Assembly (NCBI GenBank): GCA_013696385.1
Contig: JACCYR010000343.1
Span: 1 to 11,451, forward strand
Reading direction: 5' to 3'
Origin: Acidobacteriota bacterium
GTDB lineage: Bacteria; Acidobacteriota; Blastocatellia; Pyrinomonadales; Pyrinomonadaceae
Length of the DNA stretch: 11,451 nucleotides
Shown: positions 5,118-11,451 of the stretch, piece by piece
How the letters are laid out: every line of letters starts with the position of its first letter
Position numbering within the stretch: position 1 is the stretch's first letter
Translations under genes and position numbers: made by a program
Notes under the pieces: generated by a model
Database searches by the model: none
What the model was told of the DNA's origin: nothing
Seen by the model: the letters and a program-made list of their open reading frames with translations, nothing else

Positions 5118-5864
5118 ATGAGCTGCGAACAATATCAAGGATTGATTAGTGCGTTTTTGGATAACGACCTCGATGAGGCTGCTTTCATAAATGTCCAATC
5201 ACATCTCGCCGTCTGCGCTCATTGCGCTAAGGTTTGCGAAGATTGTGCGATGATTCTTGATTTTTGTTCCGAAGACCTGCTCGAAGTTTCGCTGCCGCCC
5301 AATTCAAAAGCCCTGTGGTGTCGGATAAACAATATTATTGAAAGTGAAGTCAAAGCCGAATTCGCGCAGCCGGAAACTGCCCCGGACAAAACCAAGCAAG
5401 GCTGGCTTTCACAGATTTGGAATAACAGTTGGCGGCTTTCGCTGTCGCAGGTTGTTTCATCAATTTTGGGCATCGCCCTTGTTAGTTCTTTATTAACAAT
5501 TGTTGGTTTTATGAATTATTCCGCCTCTGCCGACAATGTGGCGGTCAACGCTTCGTCGTCCGTATTTGAAAAGGTTTTAAGCAAAATAGGGATAGCCGAA
5601 ACAACGCAGGAGAAACGCGAAAGATACATCAAACAGCAACAAGCGACGATTGATTATTGGAAAAAGCGCGTCGAAGCGCGTCGTGCCAATTGGGACAATC
5701 ATCTGCGCGATGCGTTTGACCGCAATTTGAATGAAATAAATCAGGTTGTTGTTGAATACGACAAAATTTTACAGGAAAACCCGCAAGACGAAATCTCAAA
5801 TGATATGCTTGATTCGGCGATGACCGAAAAGGTAGAACTTTTGCGCGAATTTTCCGAATTGTAA
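5118..5864 (+). CDS. Membrane-anchored zinc-finger anti-sigma factor
   Basis: The 248-residue product starts MSCEQYQGLISAFLDNDLDE and carries the anti-sigma zinc-finger motif H29-x3-C33-x2-C36, typical of the cytoplasmic zf-HC2 (ZAS) domain that captures ECF sigma factors. One membrane helix lies at about 112-133. The C-terminal part (about 150-248) would be outside the inner membrane and is highly charged and helical, rich in K/R/E and Q (QEKRERYIKQQQATIDYWKK), likely coiled-coil. Its place right after the sigma gene makes that sigma the partner. The frame is open upstream to a TTG at 5043, but the extra 25 codons are AT-rich and lie outside the conserved domain, so the ATG at 5118 is preferred even though no Shine-Dalgarno is evident. 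The release signal is unknown; the long outer domain is the likely sensor. Confidence 0.88.
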   Translation: MSCEQYQGLISAFLDNDLDEAAFINVQSHLAVCAHCAKVCEDCAMILDFCSEDLLEVSLPPNSKALWCRINNIIESEVKAEFAQPETAPDKTKQGWLSQIWNNSWRLSLSQVVSSILGIALVSSLLTIVGFMNYSASADNVAVNASSSVFEKVLSKIGIAETTQEKRERYIKQQQATIDYWKKRVEARRANWDNHLRDAFDRNLNEINQVVVEYDKILQENPQDEISNDMLDSAMTEKVELLREFSEL

Positions 5865-5877
5865 CGGATTTTAGGAA

Positions 5878-6654
5878 ATGAATTTGAAGTTAAAAGTATT
5901 TTTCAACTTTTTCGCCAACCAGAAAACTACGATTCTACTGTTAAGCGTAGTTTTTTTCTTTGTGTCCGTCGCGCCGCCAGACGTTTTTGCTCAGAAAAAG
6001 TTTTCCAGAAGCTATCCGGCGAGCAAAAACGTCAGTCTGAAATTAACGAACCGCAGCGGCACGGTAACGGTTGAAGGCTGGGAGAAGGACGAAGTCAGAA
6101 TATCGGCTTATATGGAAGCACCAGCGGCGAATATGGTGCCGCAAAATTTGAGCGGCACGATTTACATCAATCTGGTCAAAGACAATCAGGGCAGAAACGG
6201 AATCGGCAATGTAAATTTCACAATCAAAGTTCCATACAATTCATCGGTTAATATCGAAACCGTGATGGGGAACTTAAATGTCGGCAATATCCGCGGCGCA
6301 CTTGTCCGCGCCCATATCACATCCGAAGGCGACATAACTTTAACCAATATCAGCGCGGGCGCGGTTTCCGCTGAAAACGTCATTGGCGATATATTCTTTG
6401 ACGGCGACATTCTATCGGACGGCACTTACCGTTTTACCTCGACACGCGGCAATATTAACATCCGCATTCCCTTTGGTTCATCTTTCCGATTGGTCGCCAC
6501 CGCACCTTCGACACGCAGTATTTCGCTCGGTCCATTTTCAAACCAAGGTCTGAACTTCGGCGACGGACGGCGCGTTTTCGGCAAAGTCGGCGGCGGCGGA
6601 GCGACGTTGACTGTTACAAATCAACGCGGAAGTATTTCATTTATCAGAAGGTAA
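5878..6654 (+). CDS. Exported beta-repeat protein of the DUF4097 (putative adhesin) type
   Basis: The 258-residue product has an N-terminal signal peptide with a hydrophobic core at about 17-32 and a likely cleavage after VFA (36-38). The mature part is built of short beta repeats: LTNRSGTVTVEGWEKDEV (56-73), IETVMGNLNVGNIRG (126-140), HITSEGDITLTNISAG (146-161) and FTSTRGNINIRIP (186-198). This G-D/N-I/L-x-V pattern is the hallmark of DUF4097/putative adhesin proteins, which form a beta-helix. It begins 13 nt after the anti-sigma gene, so it is the third gene of the operon and probably acts in the envelope or its stress response. AGGA (5873-5876) is too close to the ATG; a TTG at 5884 in the same frame has better spacing and gives a signal peptide two residues shorter. 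Role is unknown. Confidence 0.82.
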   Translation: MNLKLKVFFNFFANQKTTILLLSVVFFFVSVAPPDVFAQKKFSRSYPASKNVSLKLTNRSGTVTVEGWEKDEVRISAYMEAPAANMVPQNLSGTIYINLVKDNQGRNGIGNVNFTIKVPYNSSVNIETVMGNLNVGNIRGALVRAHITSEGDITLTNISAGAVSAENVIGDIFFDGDILSDGTYRFTSTRGNINIRIPFGSSFRLVATAPSTRSISLGPFSNQGLNFGDGRRVFGKVGGGGATLTVTNQRGSISFIRR

Positions 6655-6683
6655 TTGACCTCAGTAGTATCAAAGACTAAGTA

Positions 6684-6712
6684 TTGACAGAAGCACACCA
6701 ATTAATTACAAT
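6684..6712 (+). promoter_or_regulatory. Near-consensus sigma-70 promoter of the GH2-fbp operon
   Basis: TTGACA (6684-6689), a 17-nt spacer and TACAAT (6707-6712) match the housekeeping consensus at 11 of 12 bases. Initiation is expected near 6719. That leaves a leader of about 170 nt before the GH2 ATG, unusually long and containing the GTG ORF at 6802-6918. Confidence 0.7.
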
Positions 6713-6801
6713 CCTTTCGCTATACCAACTATCAGTTAATTTAATTTTAGATGAAGGTTTCGTTCTGCGTGGCTTGAATTATCTAAACAGGAAAGAAAAT
6801 C

Positions 6802-6918
6802 GTGGATGGACAAAACCTAGTTGCGCTACAAGAGCAACTCCAATCTGGTGTTGAGCCAATCGGCTTAGTGAGACATTTTCCTAAAACAAGTTATGATAAA
6901 TTTAACCAACGAACTTGA
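6802..6918 (+). CDS. Possible 38-residue leader ORF overlapping the GH2 gene
   Basis: A GTG at 6802 with an AGGA site 9 nt upstream (6789-6792) opens a 38-codon frame ending with TGA at 6916-6918, overlapping the first 26 nt of the GH2 gene in another frame. The composition is protein-like: NLVALQEQLQSGVEPIGLVR. This spacing of a helix, a 'SG-x-E/S-P' turn and a second helix recalls the N-terminal helix-turn-helix of some recombinases and transposases, but that is only a visual likeness. The GH2 ATG lacks a Shine-Dalgarno, so translation of this ORF could couple to it. It could also be a remnant of a lost gene or a chance frame. I do not recognise the product. Confidence 0.35.
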   Translation: MDGQNLVALQEQLQSGVEPIGLVRHFPKTSYDKFNQRT

Positions 6919-8737
6919 AAAACACGACTCATCAAATATTGTGGCAGACAAAATCAATCCGCTGCCACGTTCAATTGTGCGCCGGACAGCTTTTGAACTG
7001 CTCGATGGCGAATGGCGATTCACGCTCGATACCGAAAATCGGGGGCTGAACGAATACTGGTTTGCGCGCCATGATTATACGGAAACAGCTTCTTTTCCCG
7101 GCTCGATTGAATCACATCTTGCCGACGCTAAAGATGTCAAAGAAAATCAGGAGCTTTATTCAAACAGCGATGAAGCAGTTGCCTGGTATGAACGTGATTT
7201 TAGTGTCCCGGAAGACTGGCAAAACGCTGCCGACAAACTCACGCAATTAACTTTCGGAGCGTGCGGTTACGAAACGCGCGTCTGGCTCAACGGGATTGCG
7301 CTGAAAACCATCGAGGGCGAAGAAGTGCATTACGGCGAGTATAATTCGTTTTCTTATGAATTGCCACCGCAACTTCTTGCGCCGGTTAATCGTCTGACAG
7401 TAAGAGTTTCCCATACGATAGATGCGCAGATTCCGCGCGGCAAACAGGCTTCGCGCGTCTATAGGCAGGGCGGCATCTGGTATCAAACAATTTCTGGCGC
7501 GGTCAGAAGCGTCTGGATTGAGCCGGTCGGGCGCAATCGTCTGCGCTCGCGCCTCGGCATTATCAGCAGCTTGCGCGACCGGATGGTTGAGTTTGACCTG
7601 ACTACACGCATTCACGAGCCGGGCGTTTACCGATTACAACTCAGCATAAAACCTCAGGGCGAAAACAATACCGAAAATGAAGCAGACGTGGTGAAAGCGG
7701 AATTTGAATTATTGCTTACGGCGGGCGAAAAACAACAGCGCGTTCCGGTAGAAATGCCGGATGCCAGATTTTGGTCGCCCGCCGCTCCGAATCTTTATCA
7801 TTTATCAGCCGAACTTATTGCGCCTGACGGAAGCGTGAGCGGCATTGAAACACATTTTGGCTTGCGGAAAATTGCCGCGCGGGGTCGCCGTCTCTATCTT
7901 AATAACGAACCGATTTATATTGACGGAATTCTTTATCAGCCGGGCGTTTCGACCTTTGAGGAAATGCGGCGGCATATGCTGGCAATGAAACAATTGGGCT
8001 GTAATCTGGTGCGCGTTCATATTGCCGGAATTGACCCGCGTATTTATGCTCTTGCCGATGAAATGGGAATGATGTTATGGGTCGAAATTCCCTCGCCGCA
8101 CGCCTCGACGCAAATCAGCCGCGACAATCATTGGGCGGAACTCCAAAGAATGCTTGTTTTTATCACTTCGCATCCGTCAATCGTAATTTTCAGCTTGTAT
8201 AACGAGGATTGGGGCGCGGAAGACATCACGACGAATATCGAAACGCGTAAATATATTTCCAGCACTTACGATTATATGCAGGTTCATTATCCGCAACTGC
8301 TTGTTGTCGATAACGACGGATGGAATCACGTTTCCAAACGCGGCAAACTTTGTTCGCATTTATTGACGGTTCACGTTTATACGCCGGATTTGGCATCTTG
8401 GTCATCGGTTCTCGACCGACTTGTTGCGGGAGAAACGCAGGGCGTTGCCGCGCAGTCTCTGATTGTCGGCGATCCGTATTTCTATCACGGGCAATCGCCG
8501 CTTGTCATCAGTGAATGGGGCGGATTCGGCTTTTCAGGTTATGGTGGACCGGGTGAGAACGAAGAAAAGACAGAGCGGATTCGAGATTTCAAACGTGAAA
8601 TGCGTTGTCGCCGGGTAGCCGGAGATATTTACACACAGGCGACCAGCATCGAAGAAGAAAACAATGGCATTATTGACGCGGCAAGCGGCGAGCTGCTCGT
8701 TCCGCCCGGTTTGCTCGATTCAAATTCAATTGATTAG
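6893..8737 (+). CDS. Glycoside hydrolase family 2 enzyme (beta-galactosidase/glucuronidase type), cytoplasmic
   Basis: The 614-residue protein has the three-part GH2 layout. The jelly-roll sugar-binding domain covers about 30-210 (FELLDGEWRFTLD, then GACGYETRVWLNG at 122-134). The Ig-like domain covers about 215-325. The TIM barrel covers about 330-600. The expected acid/base is E438 in FSLYNEDWG and the nucleophile E541 in VISEWGG; the late barrel signature YTQATSIEEENNGIID (580-595) is also present. Such enzymes hydrolyse terminal beta-linked galactose, glucuronate, mannose or similar residues with retention; the substrate cannot be read from the sequence. There is no signal peptide, so it should act on imported oligosaccharides. 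It is transcribed from the promoter at 6684-6712 and followed by fbp after 33 nt, which suggests supply of hexose to central metabolism. No Shine-Dalgarno precedes the ATG. Confidence 0.9.
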   Translation: MINLTNELEKHDSSNIVADKINPLPRSIVRRTAFELLDGEWRFTLDTENRGLNEYWFARHDYTETASFPGSIESHLADAKDVKENQELYSNSDEAVAWYERDFSVPEDWQNAADKLTQLTFGACGYETRVWLNGIALKTIEGEEVHYGEYNSFSYELPPQLLAPVNRLTVRVSHTIDAQIPRGKQASRVYRQGGIWYQTISGAVRSVWIEPVGRNRLRSRLGIISSLRDRMVEFDLTTRIHEPGVYRLQLSIKPQGENNTENEADVVKAEFELLLTAGEKQQRVPVEMPDARFWSPAAPNLYHLSAELIAPDGSVSGIETHFGLRKIAARGRRLYLNNEPIYIDGILYQPGVSTFEEMRRHMLAMKQLGCNLVRVHIAGIDPRIYALADEMGMMLWVEIPSPHASTQISRDNHWAELQRMLVFITSHPSIVIFSLYNEDWGAEDITTNIETRKYISSTYDYMQVHYPQLLVVDNDGWNHVSKRGKLCSHLLTVHVYTPDLASWSSVLDRLVAGETQGVAAQSLIVGDPYFYHGQSPLVISEWGGFGFSGYGGPGENEEKTERIRDFKREMRCRRVAGDIYTQATSIEEENNGIIDAASGELLVPPGLLDSNSID

Positions 8738-8770
8738 ATAAGGAATTTTCTCCAAAGTTAAATATACAAA

Positions 8771-10726
8771 ATGGCTATTTCTTTTGAGATTAAGGAGTTA
8801 ATCGGTTTGCGCGAGTTGGCGCGAAGCTATCCGAATGCCAATTATGCTTTGGCGGAGGCTTCGATTCTTCGCGCTTCCCTGACTTTGCCCAAAGGAACGG
8901 TTCATGTCATCAGCGATGTTCACGGTGAATACAAAAAACTGCGGCACGTTATCAACAACGCTTCCGGTTCGCTCAGAACATTAGTTGAAACTCTTTTCGC
9001 CGGGAGATTATCCGAAGACGAACAAAAAGAATTGCTTTCCGTGCTGTATTATCCGCGAGAAACTTTCGAGCATCTCCGCCCGCAGCTTGCGGATGACGCG
9101 CATCGTCGACAATGGATAGGACACACGCTCCGGCTTCAGTTTGAAATTATCCGCGAACTGGCGAGCAATTGGCGGCGGGCAGAAGTCGAGAAACTATTTC
9201 CGCCCGAAGAACGCGAGATTTTTTCGGAACTGTTGTCCGAATCGGTTGCATATCGCTTGCCACAATACGTTGAAGCAATTATTAATGCGCTCGACAAATA
9301 TGGTAGTGCCGTGCAAACAATCCGCACCGCCTCTCGGTTGGTTCGTAATTTGTCCGTCAAGGAATTAGTTGTGGCGGGTGATTTGGGCGACAGAGGAGAT
9401 AGACTCGATAAAGTCATTGATTATCTGATGCGGCAACCAAATGTTGCTTTTACCTGGGGCAATCATGACGTTTCGTGGATGGGTGCTTGTTTGGGACACG
9501 AAGCTTTAATTGCTACTGTTTTGCGAATTTCTTTGCGTTATCTAAGATTATTTCAACTCGAAGAAGGTTACGGTATTACGCTTTCACCGCTTGAAACTCT
9601 GGCGCGGCAAATTTATGCCAACGATCCGGCGACGCAATTTCGCGCAAAACGAAGCGGAATGGTGCATGACGATTTGTTGATTGCGCGAATGCAAAAAGCC
9701 GTTGCCGTGATGCAGTTCAAACTCGAAGGTCAAATTATCCAACGCCGCCCCGAATGGCAAATGGAGCATCGCACTTTGCTTCATCACATAAATTGGAACG
9801 ACAACACGATTTCGCTCGACGGACAGAATTATCCTTTGCGCGACTCTTTCTTGCCGACTGTTGACCCGTCAAATCCTTACGAACTGTCGCCCGAAGAGAA
9901 TGAATGTATGAGCCGCTTAAAGGAATCATTCGTTTCCAGCACCAGACTCTGGCAACATCTGTCCTACGTCGTGCGGCATGGCGCAATGTGGCTGCAACGC
10001 GACGACACATTGATTTTTCACGGCTGCGTTCCGGTTGATGAGCGCGGCGAACTGCTTTCGCTCGAAGTTGACGGGCAGCCGCACGCCGGACGAGAGTTGT
10101 TTGACGCGCTTGATTCAATTGTCCGCCGCTCCTTTCGCAAAGGTTTTGAGTCGGTTGGCGAGGATGCCGATTGGCTCTGGTATCTGTGGACGGGTTCACT
10201 TTCGCCGCTCTTCGGCAAAGACCGGATGACGACCTTCGAGGCATATTTTATCGAAGACAAGCAGACTCACAAAGAAACAAAGAATCCGTATTTCGCGCTG
10301 ATTCACGATGCGGATTTTTGCTCGCGCTTATTTGATGAATTCGGTTTGGGCGCAGATGGATTGATCGTCAACGGTCACGTGCCAGTCAAAATCGAGAAAG
10401 GTGAAGAGCCGGTTAAGAAAAGCGGCAAAGCAGTAACGATTGACGGAGCATTTTCTGAAGCCTACGGCGATAAAGGCTACACTTTGATTCTCGCGCCGGA
10501 ACGAATCGCCATCGCCGAACACCATCACTTCGAATCCATCACCGAAGCGATTAACAACGGAGCGGATATTGTGCCGCAAGTTTCGACGATTCGAGATTAT
10601 GACTGTCCGCGTCTTGTCTCCGACACCGAAGATGGCGAGCAAATTCGCTGCCAAATTAAAGCTCTCGAACGGTTGATACTCGCCTTTGAAGAAGGAGCAT
10701 TGATTGAAATGCCCGACACTATTTAG
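8771..10726 (+). CDS. fbp: Class III fructose-1,6-bisphosphatase
   Basis: The 651-residue product matches the Firmicutes-type class III FBPase in length (about 670 in Bacillus) and motifs. It removes the 1-phosphate of fructose 1,6-bisphosphate, an irreversible gluconeogenic step in the cytoplasm. The metallophosphoesterase metal ligands are all visible: ISDVHGEYKKL (D49, H51), VAGDLGDRGD (D204, D207), TWGNHDVSW (N231, H232), LIFHGCVP (H418) and VNGHVPVK (H536). A long helical insertion separates the first two motifs, as is normal in this class. It lies 33 nt after the GH2 gene on the same strand with no visible promoter or strong ribosome site between, so the two are probably cotranscribed. 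Class III is typical of Firmicutes and patchy elsewhere, so transfer at some time is possible, although base use is not unusual here. Confidence 0.95.
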   Translation: MAISFEIKELIGLRELARSYPNANYALAEASILRASLTLPKGTVHVISDVHGEYKKLRHVINNASGSLRTLVETLFAGRLSEDEQKELLSVLYYPRETFEHLRPQLADDAHRRQWIGHTLRLQFEIIRELASNWRRAEVEKLFPPEEREIFSELLSESVAYRLPQYVEAIINALDKYGSAVQTIRTASRLVRNLSVKELVVAGDLGDRGDRLDKVIDYLMRQPNVAFTWGNHDVSWMGACLGHEALIATVLRISLRYLRLFQLEEGYGITLSPLETLARQIYANDPATQFRAKRSGMVHDDLLIARMQKAVAVMQFKLEGQIIQRRPEWQMEHRTLLHHINWNDNTISLDGQNYPLRDSFLPTVDPSNPYELSPEENECMSRLKESFVSSTRLWQHLSYVVRHGAMWLQRDDTLIFHGCVPVDERGELLSLEVDGQPHAGRELFDALDSIVRRSFRKGFESVGEDADWLWYLWTGSLSPLFGKDRMTTFEAYFIEDKQTHKETKNPYFALIHDADFCSRLFDEFGLGADGLIVNGHVPVKIEKGEEPVKKSGKAVTIDGAFSEAYGDKGYTLILAPERIAIAEHHHFESITEAINNGADIVPQVSTIRDYDCPRLVSDTEDGEQIRCQIKALERLILAFEEGALIEMPDTI

Positions 10727-10809
10727 ATTTGAAACCAGTCTTTGCGTTTTTAGCCCAAATTAATACGAATTCAATTTAAGTTCGGAGGCGGTCTCGTAAG
10801 TTTATACTT

Positions 10810-11451
10810 TTATTTCGGTGCGGAAGTTCTGCCCGTGCGAGTAATGGCACTTCTTTTTTCTTTGTTCGCTCCTTCGGCTATCACCACTTTTATTTTTCGG
10901 AAAGTTCCATCGCGGTTTTCATTTGTCGGAGAATATGAAATTAAATATTGTGTGCGCAGTTCGACGGAAATATCAGAGGCGATTTGCGGAAGTTCATTTA
11001 TTGAATTTGGAAAATAAACCTTTCCTCCCGTTTCCTGAGTTAATCGAATTAACAAAGTCTTTGCTTTTTCTTGACGGCTAATACTGCCGCCGTCAGGTTC
11101 TTTACTTAAATCATTGACAAACCCAATCGCGTAAATTTGCACATGGGACTCACGCAGCAACTCAAAAAGCTGTTGCTCTTTGTAGGAACTGCCCCGATCG
11201 TCGCCGTCAGAAACCAGAATTATGGCGCGCAACCTAGCATCATCCTTTTTCTGAGAGTTTTGATATTGTTCAACCTTTTTTGCCGTTAGATAAACCGCAT
11301 CAATAATTGCCGTTTGTCCGCCCTCCACGAATAAATTATCCAGTGCATCGTTAAGTGAACTTTTACTGGTTGTAAAATCTTGCACGACTTCGATTTTATC
11401 GGTGCTGACAAAACGAACAATGGCTGTTTCATCTTTCGAGCGATTTGTCCC
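10810..11451 (-). CDS. VWFA-related acidobacterial protein, C-terminal part (5' end outside window)
   Basis: The frame stays open to the right edge; 213 residues are visible, ending with TAA at 10812-10810. A GTG at 11385 inside it is not the real start, because the upstream codons (SKDETAIVRFVSTDKIEVV) are typical VWA sequence. The visible part carries the later von Willebrand A elements: the GGQTAIIDAV threonine loop (44-53), AIILVSDGDDRGS (76-88) with the metal-site aspartate, and HVQIYAIGF (103-111). The end, YLISYSPTNENRDGTFRKIKV (169-189), is the hallmark of the VWFA-related acidobacterial family. The first MIDAS motif (DxSxS) and any signal peptide lie outside the window. Such proteins are exported and of unknown role; VWA domains bind metal and partner proteins. 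It is convergent with fbp across an 83-nt gap that shows no clear terminator. Confidence 0.88.
   Translation of the reverse strand, partial: GTNRSKDETAIVRFVSTDKIEVVQDFTTSKSSLNDALDNLFVEGGQTAIIDAVYLTAKKVEQYQNSQKKDDARLRAIILVSDGDDRGSSYKEQQLFELLRESHVQIYAIGFVNDLSKEPDGGSISRQEKAKTLLIRLTQETGGKVYFPNSINELPQIASDISVELRTQYLISYSPTNENRDGTFRKIKVVIAEGANKEKRSAITRTGRTSAPK

Noticed and set aside
9735..10244. 169-codon minus-strand frame inside fbp
   Set aside because: It is an Arg/Ala/Ser-rich antisense shadow of a well-conserved gene, with no domain pattern.
1..11451. CRISPR array, toxin-antitoxin pair, phage or biosynthetic cluster
   Set aside because: No spaced direct repeats, integrase, transposase or defence-type genes were seen; the content is ordinary chromosomal genes.

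Overview
The window looks like chromosomal DNA of an acidobacterium, probably in or near the Blastocatellia. The main clue is the gene cut by the right edge, which matches the C-terminal half of the acidobacterial VWFA-related family. The moderate base composition and the sigma / anti-sigma / DUF4097-like trio also fit. No phage, plasmid, CRISPR or intact insertion sequence is visible. The assignment is an inference from family content only.

Layout from left to right. (1) Positions 1-917, minus strand: a fatty-acid degradation regulator of the TetR/FadR type (151-765), followed downstream by the first 32 codons of what looks like a long-chain acyl-CoA ligase running off the left edge (1-98). 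Upstream of fadR lies an 18-bp palindrome (857-874) that matches the Bacillus FadR operator, as I remember its consensus, at 16 of 18 positions. It sits just downstream of a candidate promoter, so autorepression relieved by acyl-CoA is the natural model. Two short arrays of the heptamer GATTTTR, in opposite orientations, flank this control region (769-800 and 970-1004). (2) tRNA-Ser(UGA) at 1009-1095, minus strand, with its own good promoter. (3) A secreted lipoprotein with two tandem related beta domains (1206-2177, minus). (4) The 315-bp gap 2178-2492 holds a possible lipoprotein promoter and a perfect 21-bp inverted repeat that can end comM transcription. (5) comM/yifB, an AAA+ helicase of natural transformation (2493-4061, minus), with a strong promoter in the divergent spacer 4062-4327, which also carries a REP-like hairpin. 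(6) A plus-strand stress-response operon: ECF sigma factor (4328-4990), membrane-bound zinc-finger anti-sigma factor (5118-5864) and an exported DUF4097-type beta-repeat protein (5878-6654). (7) A near-consensus sigma-70 promoter (6684-6712) drives a 170-nt leader with a 38-codon GTG ORF overlapping a cytoplasmic glycoside hydrolase family 2 enzyme (6893-8737). Class III fructose-1,6-bisphosphatase (8771-10726) follows after 33 nt. This pair suggests carbohydrate release linked to gluconeogenesis. (8) The VWA-domain gene (10810-11451, minus) is convergent with fbp and lacks its 5' end here.

Functionally the window mixes fatty-acid catabolism control, sugar metabolism, envelope-stress signalling and DNA uptake. 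It is mostly ordinary chromosomal content. The most informative non-coding signals are the FadR operator with its flanking heptamer arrays, the 21-bp palindrome, the possible ECF autoregulatory promoter, and the small overlapping ORF ahead of the GH2 gene.
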